Source: CAZSSM01 sp964609385 (GTDB taxonomy: Bacteria > Planctomycetota > Planctomycetia > Isosphaerales > Isosphaeraceae). Taken from it: a DNA stretch of 46,232 bases. The position numbers and the translations under genes were made by a program. The stretch is from positions 1 through 46,232 of the forward strand of contig CAZSSM010000056.1 of NCBI GenBank assembly GCA_964609385.1, given 5' to 3'. Positions 1-7,667 of this stretch are shown here, piece by piece. Numbering within the stretch: the first letter of the stretch is position 1; every line of letters begins with the position of its first letter. The notes under the pieces were generated by a model that was not told the origin of the DNA, made no database searches, and was given only the letters and a program-made list of their open reading frames with translations.

Positions 1-105
1 GGGCGGAGCGCGGTCGGGCCGCCCCCCCCGCCCCCCGCGCCCCCCCCCCCCCGCCGCCCCCCGCCCCGGCCCCCCCCCCCCCGCCGCCCCCCCCCCCCCA
101 CGACC
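1..105. repeat. Extreme C-rich low-complexity tract at left edge
   Basis: About the first 100 bases are almost only C with scattered G, including runs of 10 or more C. In frame with the following DUF1499 gene the tract has no stop codon and would encode Ala/Arg then a long proline run, so it could be a real proline-rich N-terminus. It is at least as likely to be a sequencing or assembly artefact at a contig end, because nothing else in the window has this composition. Confidence 0.75.
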
Positions 106-122
106 CGGTCGACGCCTCCGCA

Positions 123-857
123 TTGCAACCCGAAGCCGGCCAGGGCAAGTCGAAAGCCAAGAAGAAGTCGAGCCCCCTAAACGTGGTGATCCGCCTGGTG
201 ATCCTGCTCGTCATCGTGCCGCAACTGGTCATCCGCGGCATGTTGCCGATCATGAACATGAGCATGGGCACGCTCCTCAACAAGCGGCCCGATGATATCT
301 CCATGGGTGCGTTGGCCGCCTGCGCCTCCGAAGAGAACTGTGTGATCTCCACCGGCGATCCTGGCAACCCGACCTATATCGATCCGATCGCCTACGAAGG
401 GACGGCTGAGGAGGCGATGGCCGACCTTAAAGAAGCCATTGGTCGGATGATTGCCGTCCCGATCGGTAGTTACTATCTCTATGGCCCTCACATGATTGAA
501 GTTCAAGACGACGAAGGCAACGCGTCAAAAGAGTACCTTTACGTCGAGTTCACCGGCTTCCTCGGCTTCATCGACGATATGGAATTCATCGTCCGCTCCG
601 ACAATCAGATCGACTTCCGTTCGGCCGGACGCTTCTCGTTCGACAACTACGGCCGAACCCGCGACCGGATGGAATCGCTCCGCAAGACCTTCGGCGAGAT
701 CAATGGCACCGGCGAAACGGACGGAGCCGCCTCATCAGGGGAAGAAACCGACACAGGAACGCCCGAGAGCGAGACTGAGGAATCGAGCGACGACGAGTCT
801 GCGTCCGAGGAAATCACCCCTGAGGTGGAGTCGGACAACGGTGACGAGGAAGCCTGA
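123..857 (+). CDS. DUF1499 family membrane-anchored protein
   Basis: I recognise the DUF1499 family from the CASEENCVIS motif, the YLYVEFT segment, the GFIDDMEF segment and the ending in which RSAGRFS precedes a Tyr-Gly-Arg-x-Arg-x-R run. These match the family pattern of Pro/Ser-Asn-Cys-Val-Ser, followed by a two-sheet core and an R-x-A-S-R signature. The molecular function of the family is unknown. A basic N-terminus (about residues 8-16) is followed by one hydrophobic segment (residues 20-40), so the globular part is probably membrane-anchored and outside the cytoplasm. The last ~50 residues are a Glu/Asp/Ser/Thr-rich, probably disordered tail. The TTG start at 123 has no clear ribosome binding site, and the frame stays open through the C-rich tract to the window edge, so the true start may lie upstream and the gene may be truncated. 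It converges with the maf gene 48 bp downstream. Confidence 0.7.
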   Translation: MQPEAGQGKSKAKKKSSPLNVVIRLVILLVIVPQLVIRGMLPIMNMSMGTLLNKRPDDISMGALAACASEENCVISTGDPGNPTYIDPIAYEGTAEEAMADLKEAIGRMIAVPIGSYYLYGPHMIEVQDDEGNASKEYLYVEFTGFLGFIDDMEFIVRSDNQIDFRSAGRFSFDNYGRTRDRMESLRKTFGEINGTGETDGAASSGEETDTGTPESETEESSDDESASEEITPEVESDNGDEEA

Positions 858-905
858 GCGCTGAAGCGTGTTTTCGAGTCCGATTCAGTTTCCGGACGTC
901 AATGA

Positions 906-1547
906 TCAAACCGGGCCAGGGATTTCGATCCCGAACTGGGTCAAGATCGTCGTCAAGGCGATCAGTGGAAGTCCAGTGATCGCGGAATGGTCCTCCGCGG
1001 CGATCCGCTCGAAGAGAGCGATCCCACCGCGCTCCAGCTTGTATCCGCCGGCGCAGTCGAACGGCTCGTCGGCGGCCACATAGCGCACGATCTGCTGCTC
1101 GGACAGATCACGCATCCGCAGATGGGCCACATCGAGGTGCTCGACGAGCCGCTGGCCCGCGACCACAGCCATTGCGGTGATGATCCGGTGCTCACGGCCG
1201 GACAACCGGGCTAATTGACGACGGGTCGCTGGGATCGCCCCCGGCTTGCCCAAGATCTCTGCGCCGAAGACGGCCAATTGATCGCCCCCGATCAGGAGAG
1301 CGTCGGGGTATTCGGTGACCAGGCTCTGGGCCTTCGACCGAGCTAACATCTGCGCTAGACCCTCGGGATCATCGGGGTGAACAGCCAGATAGTCGGTTTT
1401 GAGCACCTCTTCGTCGACGGCCGGCCGTCGACATCGGAAGGCGATTCCGAGCCGCGCCAATTGCTCGCGACGATAGGGCGACGTGCTGGCCAGGATGATC
1501 TCGGTGACCTCAACCTGGGACGATTCGCCTTCCTGGATTCCGCTCAC
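906..1547 (-). CDS. Maf/YceF-family nucleotide pyrophosphatase (7-methyl-GTP type)
   Basis: This is a Maf-family nucleoside triphosphate pyrophosphatase, which hydrolyses non-canonical NTPs in the cytoplasm. The N-terminal ILASTSPYRREQLARLGI motif carries the Ser and Arg pair of the nucleotide-binding loop. It is followed by VDEEVL, by IGGDQLAV (the catalytic Asp region), by a GKP motif and by a DCAGGYK segment. The YPDALLIGGDQ, DCAGGYK and ITGLPLIAL segments resemble E. coli YceF (7-methyl-GTP pyrophosphatase) more than the dTTP/UTP-specific Maf branch. That subfamily call is an inference. I chose the GTG at 1547, one base after the stop of the upstream FGE-like gene, giving 213 aa, a normal Maf length. 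A longer frame to 1715 only adds residues overlapping the FGE C-terminus and matching nothing. The position suggests translational coupling to that gene. Confidence 0.82.
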   Translation of the reverse strand: MSGIQEGESSQVEVTEIILASTSPYRREQLARLGIAFRCRRPAVDEEVLKTDYLAVHPDDPEGLAQMLARSKAQSLVTEYPDALLIGGDQLAVFGAEILGKPGAIPATRRQLARLSGREHRIITAMAVVAGQRLVEHLDVAHLRMRDLSEQQIVRYVAADEPFDCAGGYKLERGGIALFERIAAEDHSAITGLPLIALTTILTQFGIEIPGPV

Positions 1548-1548
1548 A

Positions 1549-2640
1549 TCAGGGTCCGAACGATTTAACGCATCGGAAGCCAATGTGGTTCGAGCCGCTG
1601 TCAATGGCCCCTTTGCCCCGAGTTCCCGGCATGTAGCGGTTGCAATAGAGGTCGCTGCAGAGGAACGACCCACCGCGCTGCACACGCTTGGGGATGTTCG
1701 GTTCGGACGGATCATAGCTGAACTCAGGCCCCTTCGGATTCATCGGGGCCTCAACAATCTCGTACGCTTGCACATGGTACCAGTCGTTGCACCACTCCCA
1801 GACGTTGCCCGCCATATCATAGAGGCCATATTCGTTAGGAGGATACGTTTTAACGGGAGCTGAGCGGGCGAAACCGTCATCGGCGGTGTTTTCGTTGGGG
1901 AACCGGCCCTGCCAGATATTGGCCATCCAGCGCCCTTCTGGTTGGAGTTCATCGCCCCAAAGATAGGTGCGGTCGGTCTTCCCTCCGAGCGAGGCCCATT
2001 CCCACTCAGCTTCGGTCGGCAGCCGCTTACCGGCCCACTCGGCGTAGGCAACGGCGTCTTCGTAACAGACCTGGACGACCGGATGGTCCATCCGATCCTC
2101 GATCGAACTGCCCGGCCCCTCGGGATGTCGCCAGTCAGCGCCGGGGACCCAGGCCCACCAGGCCAGGTGATTGTTCAAGCTGATCGGCCGATTCGGGGGT
2201 GTGAAAACCGCCGAGCCGGGATCGAGCTGGTCCTTGGGAATGGTGGGGAACTCCTCCGGATCGAGCGGGCGCTCGGCGACGGTCTTGTAACCGGTCGCCT
2301 CAACAAAGGCGGCGAACTGGGCGTTGGTCACCTCGGTTTGGTCCATCCAGAACCCGTCGACGGTGACCGAGTGGATCGGCGTGGTGTCGCCGTACTCGCG
2401 GCCGATCCGCTGGATCCCCATGCGGAACGTCCCAGACGGAATCCAGACCATCCCCACGGGTGCCTCGCCCAGCGGTTTCGACGACCCAAGTCGTGTCGGC
2501 TCTCCGGCCTCGGTCGATCCGGGGGCGGACGCCGAAGCCCCCACGTCGTTCGATCCGCAGCCGGCCAGTCCGAAAACGAGCCCCGAGATCAAGACGAGCC
2601 CGAACATGGTGCCGATCCGCCCGGCCCTGTGGGTAGTCAA
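1549..2640 (-). CDS. Formylglycine-generating-enzyme family lipoprotein (SUMF1/FGE)
   Basis: This is an FGE/SUMF1-domain protein. True FGEs oxidise the active-site Cys of type I sulfatases to formylglycine, and other family members have different or no known activity. From the TTG at 2640 the protein has 363 residues. A GGAGG sequence five bases upstream (complement of 2646-2650) and an immediate signal sequence support this start. Residues 1-27 form a lipoprotein signal ending in LAGC, with the lipidated Cys at about residue 28. The FGE fold follows from GMVWIPSGTFRMG through the WMDQTEVTN motif, RLPTEAEWEWA and GNVWEWCNDWY to the C-terminal GFRC. The GGSFLCSDLYCNRY segment keeps both cysteines (about C328 and C333) at the positions of the copper-binding catalytic pair of genuine FGEs, so activity is plausible. 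The export signal is unusual for a sulfatase-maturation enzyme. No sulfatase gene lies in this window. Confidence 0.85.
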   Translation of the reverse strand: MTTHRAGRIGTMFGLVLISGLVFGLAGCGSNDVGASASAPGSTEAGEPTRLGSSKPLGEAPVGMVWIPSGTFRMGIQRIGREYGDTTPIHSVTVDGFWMDQTEVTNAQFAAFVEATGYKTVAERPLDPEEFPTIPKDQLDPGSAVFTPPNRPISLNNHLAWWAWVPGADWRHPEGPGSSIEDRMDHPVVQVCYEDAVAYAEWAGKRLPTEAEWEWASLGGKTDRTYLWGDELQPEGRWMANIWQGRFPNENTADDGFARSAPVKTYPPNEYGLYDMAGNVWEWCNDWYHVQAYEIVEAPMNPKGPEFSYDPSEPNIPKRVQRGGSFLCSDLYCNRYMPGTRGKGAIDSGSNHIGFRCVKSFGP

Positions 2641-2645
2641 CTCGA

Positions 2646-2650
2646 CCTCC
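2646..2650 (-). promoter_or_regulatory. Ribosome binding site fixing a TTG start
   Basis: On the minus strand GGAGG lies five bases before the TTG at 2640. This decides the start of the FGE-like lipoprotein. Without it a longer frame to 2808 would bury the signal peptide about 60 residues inside the protein. Confidence 0.6.
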
Positions 2651-2881
2651 GACTGTCCAGGGACGACCCAAGATGGACCAACAACGAAGCGTGGATCTGG
2701 CGGGCAGAGCGGGCTCATGATCGTGATCACTCCATCGATGGAAGGCCGAGAACACCTTGGCGGATCGCGCGAGTTGGGACCGAAGCCCGTCCTGAGATGC
2801 CACATCATCGAAGTGGGAGACGGGTCGAATCATTCAACCCGATGTGGCCCCGAATGGGCTTCGGTACCTCCCTGAGTCAGT

Positions 2882-3919
2882 TTACTCCGCGTCGGCGGAT
2901 CCGAGAGGGAATCGATCACCTTGAGCCTTGGTTCGGACGCGGAGCAGAAGCATGTCGGCGGTGATGAAGAGGGTCGAGCCATCCTCACCCCAGCAGCAGT
3001 TGGCGGTCCGTTGACCGGTCAGGATCGAGCCGAGGTGGGTTCCGTCGGGGGCTAGGATTAGGACACCTCCCGGACCGGTCGCCCAGAGGTTGCTCTGCCT
3101 ATCAAGCTTCAGGCCGTCAGCGCCGCCGGGACGACCGGCCTTCGACAGTGCTGTGCCGTCGAAGAAGACCCGGCAGTCGGCCAGAGTTCCATCATTCTGG
3201 ACGTCATAAGCATACCAGACGAGCTTACCGGGATCGGAATTGGCCACATAGAGGGTCGACTCGTCGGGCGAAAAGGCGATGCCGTTGGGTCGGGTCTGGC
3301 TAGCTAGCGCGGTCACCTCGCCGTCGGTCGTGACGCGGAAGACCCCCTGGAACGGCAGCTCCTTAGTCGGGTCAAGCATGTTCCCGACCAAGCCATAGGG
3401 CGGATCAGTGAAGTAGAGGTCGCCGTTGGACTTAAAGACCAAGTCGTTGGGGCTGTTGAACCGCTTGCCCTGGTAGCGGTCGACTAGGACCGTCTTGCTG
3501 CCGTCTGCTTCAAGACGGGTGACCCGGCGATCGCCATGCTCGCACATCACCAAGCGGCCTTGGTCATCAAGGGTCAGCCCGTTGGTGCCCGGTTCGCCAC
3601 CCCGAGCCGCCGAGCCGGTGTAGCCGGCGGGCTTGAGGAACGTGGTCAGGCCGTCTTCGGGATGCCATCGCATGATCGCGTTGTTGGGGATGTCCGAGAA
3701 GAGGACACATCCTTCTTCAGAGATCCAGACCGGCCCTTCGGACCACTCGAACCCTTCGGCCAACACCTCGATCGGGGCGTTGGGGTCGATTAATGCGTCG
3801 AGCCGTGGGTCGAGCCGCTCGATCGAGCCGACCGTCTTGAACTCTTGGGCCGAGCCCGAGTGAGTCCCACAGATCAAGGCCGAGGCGAGCACGAGGCCCC
3901 AAAACGCGTGGTTCTTCAT
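2882..3919 (-). CDS. Secreted SMP-30/gluconolactonase-family protein
   Basis: This is a six-bladed beta-propeller of the SMP-30/gluconolactonase/LRE family, which includes lactonases that hydrolyse sugar lactones with a divalent metal. The propeller starts at about residue 38 with VLAEGFEWSEGPVW, which carries the metal-binding Glu of the family. It continues with NSPNDLVFKSNGDLYFTDP (the Asn and following Asp are typical metal or substrate residues), then RPNGIAFSPDESTLYVANSD and GGADGLKLD. Residues 1-25 look like a cleavable signal peptide (Lys/Asn then a hydrophobic core, with an Ala cleavage site before Gln), so it should act in the periplasm. The ATG at 3919 was chosen because GGAG lies seven bases upstream and the signal peptide begins there. 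An open extension to 4138 has no family similarity. Length is 345 aa. The substrate cannot be told from sequence. Confidence 0.85.
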   Translation of the reverse strand: MKNHAFWGLVLASALICGTHSGSAQEFKTVGSIERLDPRLDALIDPNAPIEVLAEGFEWSEGPVWISEEGCVLFSDIPNNAIMRWHPEDGLTTFLKPAGYTGSAARGGEPGTNGLTLDDQGRLVMCEHGDRRVTRLEADGSKTVLVDRYQGKRFNSPNDLVFKSNGDLYFTDPPYGLVGNMLDPTKELPFQGVFRVTTDGEVTALASQTRPNGIAFSPDESTLYVANSDPGKLVWYAYDVQNDGTLADCRVFFDGTALSKAGRPGGADGLKLDRQSNLWATGPGGVLILAPDGTHLGSILTGQRTANCCWGEDGSTLFITADMLLLRVRTKAQGDRFPLGSADAE

Positions 3920-4239
3920 CGCTCTTCTCCGGTTCGAGATCCGCCTATGCAGAGTTGGGAGGGTTGCCGGTCGTCGGTCGACGTAGGTCGTTGGGGTCCA
4001 TGACGTTCCCGTGAAGGTATCGCTTCCGAGACGGCCAAGCAAACGGAAAACCCCGACGACCCGGCTCCCCCGCGCCAACGACCGTTTGGGGCGCTTCGAG
4101 TCGACGGCATGGGGGATCACGCCGTGATACGGTCTCAATGCTCTCTAATCCTGAAAGTGTCCTTTCGCGTCCCGGCTCATCGTAGACCACATCGGTTTCC
4201 TTCGGGAACAATCGTTGCCTCTCCGGCAGGGATGTCGAT
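3920..4239. other. Divergent intergenic region
   Basis: This 320-bp region separates the minus-strand SMP-30-like gene from the plus-strand HGSNAT-like gene and must hold both promoters. I see no convincing promoter boxes, repeats, structured RNA or small gene in it. Confidence 0.5.
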
Positions 4240-5541
4240 ATGCCTTTGCGAGCGAAACGATCGGGACGTCCTTCCGAAGGCTTCGACGCGTCGAGGACAA
4301 CGGGCTCCGGGTCCGGCTCAGGTAGCACCCCAAATGTCGCGTTCTTCCATTTGGGCCTGATCGTGCTCGGCCTGGCCCTGGTCGACTTGCTCGGCCCGTA
4401 TCACGGGGCCGGATCCGACGTATCGGTCGCCGAACTCCCACCCTTGAACGCCTCAGACTGGATTGCGAACCGTCTCAACCGCGCGGGGGCAATCCCGGAG
4501 AGTCTGGTCCGGGGCACGACCAAATTGCATTGGGCCGACCTCTTGCTGCCGTCCTTGTTTCTGGCCTACGGAGCCCTCATGCGAGCCGGGGTTCGGGGGT
4601 CTGGATCGTCGCGGTCAGTCGGCACAATATCGGGGGGATCGCTTCGGACCTGGGGAGGACTTGCCGCCGGACTCCTGCTGATCGGCTTGGTCTTCGTTGC
4701 GCCCGAACTAGGCTACGCGAACTGGTCAGGCCTCCGACGCGATGGCCCCATCGGTGTCATCGAATCGCATTTGCTACGGGGACCGACCCCGTTGGCGATC
4801 CAACTCGGGTTGACCGGTCTCTGGGTTCTCCCAGTCATCGGGGCGAACGCCTGGTTGCGTCTGGCCTGGATCGTCGTTTCGGGCTTGGCGTTCCTGGGCC
4901 TCGGTGCGGCTGGTTACCCTGACTGGGTCGCCGACCGTGGGCTCAACGACGGGGGCCCATTGGGATTCCTAGCCTGGACCTTGCCGATGCTTGTGGGGAG
5001 CCTGGCGCTCGACATCGTCCACGACGGAACCCGTGGTCTGCCCCTAGCGGCCCTGGGCTTCTGGTCCTTGATCTTGATGGCCTTGGGGATCGGGGCGGAT
5101 ACCCTGACCCAGGGCGTCGACTGGGAGCGGCTTGGCTCGTCGCTCCGGGGTTGGGAGACCGCCCCGATCACGAACGCAACCGCTGAGACGCCCGCGATCA
5201 GTTGGCTCGATGGGCAGGACGTCCCCTGGAGATCACTGAACCCCCGATCGGCGGCCATGGCCTACCAATGTCTCGGGGCCGGCTTCGGACTGGCCGCCTT
5301 CGCGGCCTGTCTTCTGATGGCCGAACTGCTCGGTCGGTTCGTGGAACCGCTCGGGATGCTGGGCCGTCGGGCGGTAATCGCCTACGTACTGCATCGCCCG
5401 ATCGCCTCGACGATGGACGCCTGGGTGCCCCCCGACTCGCCGTTGTGGTACGTCTTGCTCGGAGCAACGGTCGCCTTGACCGTGCTCCTGCTGGGTGTTC
5501 GTGCCGTCGACACGATGGCGAGGATCTCGACGTCACGCTAA
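4240..5541 (+). CDS. Polytopic membrane protein, HGSNAT/DUF5009-like
   Basis: A 433-aa integral membrane protein with about ten hydrophobic segments, a basic Gly/Ser-rich N-terminus of about 30 residues, and no signal peptide. The segments LHWADLLLPSLFLAYG (near residue 95), the GGPLGFLAWTLPML stretch and a C-terminal GRRAVIAYVLHRPI resemble the heparan-alpha-glucosaminide N-acetyltransferase/DUF5009 group of membrane acyltransferases. In that family a W-x-D-L-x-x-P-x-F-L-F motif, a D-P-E-G-L segment and an A-Y-V-L-H motif recur. Those proteins move an acetyl group across the membrane onto a sugar. The match here is partial and the catalytic His usually placed after the first transmembrane helix is not clearly present, so the activity is uncertain. 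The ATG at 4240 has an AGGGA about seven bases upstream. Confidence 0.55.
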   Translation: MPLRAKRSGRPSEGFDASRTTGSGSGSGSTPNVAFFHLGLIVLGLALVDLLGPYHGAGSDVSVAELPPLNASDWIANRLNRAGAIPESLVRGTTKLHWADLLLPSLFLAYGALMRAGVRGSGSSRSVGTISGGSLRTWGGLAAGLLLIGLVFVAPELGYANWSGLRRDGPIGVIESHLLRGPTPLAIQLGLTGLWVLPVIGANAWLRLAWIVVSGLAFLGLGAAGYPDWVADRGLNDGGPLGFLAWTLPMLVGSLALDIVHDGTRGLPLAALGFWSLILMALGIGADTLTQGVDWERLGSSLRGWETAPITNATAETPAISWLDGQDVPWRSLNPRSAAMAYQCLGAGFGLAAFAACLLMAELLGRFVEPLGMLGRRAVIAYVLHRPIASTMDAWVPPDSPLWYVLLGATVALTVLLLGVRAVDTMARISTSR

Positions 5542-5628
5542 GAAGCCTTGAGGAGTCCCTCTGGCGCGCCCTGTATCCAACGCATGAAACCGCTCTTCGT
5601 TTGCATGAAATCGTCGCCATCCACAACT

Positions 5629-6630
5629 TCATGAATGTGGCTGACGAAGCCGATCGCGGAGCGGACCGGCGCACCCAACCAGGAAGCCGGTGAAGAGCCC
5701 GCTGAGGTGCCCGAAGTTGTCGATCCTCAGCATGATCGGCACATCCGCGTCATCGATCGCCAGGATCTGTCGGTTGATCTGGAGCTGGAAACCCAGCAAC
5801 AGGTAGATGATCGCCAAGAAGAAGAATCGCGGGTGGATGCCGATATTGAGTCCGGGATCATACTGCATCTTGATCCAAGCGTAACCGATCAGGCCGTAGA
5901 CGATCCCAGACATGCCGATCCCGGTCCGCGTCGAGTCTAACAGGTGCGAGCCGAGGACCGTGCCCACGCCGGTCATCAGGATCACAGCCAGGAATCCGAG
6001 TCGGCCGCGTCGCGGCTCGATGACCCGACTCAGGTAGACGAAGACGAGCATGTTGAGCCCGAGATGGATCAGGTTGACATGCATCAGGTTGGGGGTGACG
6101 CAGCGCCAGACCTGACCGCGCAGAATCCAAGCGAGCGTCGGCTCGGGGACGGGTTTGCCCTGTCCATCGTAGATCGGATTAAGCGCCAGGCTGCTGTAGA
6201 CCCACAAGCTGAACGATAGGCCGGAACTCCCGGGGACCACCCCATCCAACAACCTCCAGTTGAAGACCAGGAAGATCAGCAGACAGAGCCCGAAGCAGGC
6301 CGAGCCGACTCGACACCGCTGCCAGAACCCGGTGGTCCAGGGTTCCGAGGCGTCGCGGAACAACTTCCGTCGCTCGCGCTCACGGTGCTCCTGTTGACGA
6401 CGGATCGCCCGCGCCTCGACGACGGTCTCCAGGTAGCGGGGCGCGTCGGGATCGTCGAGGAACTGCGTGAACTCTGCGCTCGCGCGTTCCATGTCATCTT
6501 CGGAGTGGACCCAGACCGCCCAGCGATCCTCGGACGAGGAACGTACCGTCGCCGAGATCTTTTGGGTCAGCAGGTAATCGACCAAACGCTGGGCCGTCGC
6601 CTCTTGGGACAGCTCTCCCACTCGTCTCAT
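5629..6630 (-). CDS. Rhomboid-family intramembrane serine protease (GlpG-like)
   Basis: This is a rhomboid protease that cleaves transmembrane substrates inside the inner membrane. The first ~75 residues form a soluble domain resembling the cytoplasmic domain of E. coli GlpG. A charged linker follows, then six to seven membrane segments. The catalytic dyad is visible: Ser in GMSGIVYG (about S241) and His in NFGHLSG (about H308). The upstream H-x-x-x-N element is present as HLGLNMLVF. I chose the ATG at 6630, with AGGAG eleven bases upstream, giving 333 aa; a TTG at 6678 would add 16 residues. The protein therefore looks catalytically intact. It is convergent with the HGSNAT-like gene. Confidence 0.88.
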   Translation of the reverse strand: MRRVGELSQEATAQRLVDYLLTQKISATVRSSSEDRWAVWVHSEDDMERASAEFTQFLDDPDAPRYLETVVEARAIRRQQEHRERERRKLFRDASEPWTTGFWQRCRVGSACFGLCLLIFLVFNWRLLDGVVPGSSGLSFSLWVYSSLALNPIYDGQGKPVPEPTLAWILRGQVWRCVTPNLMHVNLIHLGLNMLVFVYLSRVIEPRRGRLGFLAVILMTGVGTVLGSHLLDSTRTGIGMSGIVYGLIGYAWIKMQYDPGLNIGIHPRFFFLAIIYLLLGFQLQINRQILAIDDADVPIMLRIDNFGHLSGLFTGFLVGCAGPLRDRLRQPHS

Positions 6631-6811
6631 CGCGGCGCGAACTCCTGATCCAGCCTCGAACGACGGACAACGCGTCAACCAGGTGCCTCACCTTACCCGA
6701 GCGTCCACAATGAGCCTATGCCCGAACCGCTCGCGCATCGGGCACGTTAACGCTCAGGTCCGACGGCTTCCGCTCGTTTCGCCCCAACGAGCCCTCTAGT
6801 GTGGTCCCGCG

Positions 6812-7483
6812 ATGCAGTCCGACACCTCGCACGTTGACTCAACCGTTTTGTCCCAGGTCCTTACGAGCCCGACCCCCTGGAATGAGGCTCCCTCGCTTGA
6901 TCAAATCGTCAACGAGATCTGGACGGAGCTTCAAGCGGGGGTCACGTCGGGTAAACACCCCTTCCATCTCCCGGTGCTCGGGACCGTCGACGCGGCCGGT
7001 TGGCCCCAGTTGCGGACCGTCGTGCTCCGGGGCGCCGACCCCGAACGTCTCCGACTGCTCTGCCATTGCGATCGACGAAGTCCCAAAGTCGACCAGGTTC
7101 GCACGCAACCGTGCGTGACTTGGCTATTCTATGATCCCCAGGCCAAGGTCCAACTCCGAGTCCGCGCTTGGGCCGAAGTCCTTGCGGATGATCCCGAGGC
7201 CGATCGTCGCTGGCTGGCCACGACAATCCGGAGCCGACGCTGCTACCTAGCTCCCCGCGCTCCGGGTACCAAGAGCGTTGATCCCACGTCTAACCTGCCC
7301 GAGGACCTTCGAGACAATGACCCCGAACCGGCCCGCTCTGAGCAAGGACGCGATCGCTTCGCCGTCATCGCGGCGCGAGTCCGGGAAATCGACTGGCTCT
7401 GCTTGGATGGATCCGGCCACTTGCGCGCATTGTTCCGCTGGGACGCGTCAGGTCGGCGCGAGCAGGTCTGGTTGGCCCCTTGA
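6812..7483 (+). CDS. Pyridoxamine 5'-phosphate oxidase-like FMN protein (Alr4036 type)
   Basis: A 223-aa flavin-binding split-barrel protein. The RTVVLRG segment, DRRSPKVDQVRTQP, WLFYDPQAKVQLRV and the C-terminal WLAP are typical of the Pyridox_oxase_2/Alr4036-like branch. In that branch R-T-V-V-x-R and a following basic R-S-x-K motif bind the FMN phosphate. The conserved C-terminal W-x-x-P of the fold is present. Family members may bind FMN or related cofactors, and the physiological reaction is not established. The ATG at 6812 is the first of the frame and no strong ribosome binding site is seen. It stands 184 bp upstream of the pfa-ole operon on the same strand, so it could share transcription with it, but nothing in the sequence proves that. 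Confidence 0.72.
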   Translation: MQSDTSHVDSTVLSQVLTSPTPWNEAPSLDQIVNEIWTELQAGVTSGKHPFHLPVLGTVDAAGWPQLRTVVLRGADPERLRLLCHCDRRSPKVDQVRTQPCVTWLFYDPQAKVQLRVRAWAEVLADDPEADRRWLATTIRSRRCYLAPRAPGTKSVDPTSNLPEDLRDNDPEPARSEQGRDRFAVIAARVREIDWLCLDGSGHLRALFRWDASGRREQVWLAP

Positions 7484-7667
7484 TCCGATTCCGCAATTGG
7501 CGCCGGCCCACTCGCGTCCGATGATATGGCGATCGGCTGAGGACTGCGTGTCCTGTCGATCCTAGAGCGTCATCCCGACGCGTACCGCATTGCCTCTCGC
7601 CTCGACCATCCTGCACCTCGATGCCTGCTCACTTTTCGACCCAAATACCCATCACCAGGATGGGTCG

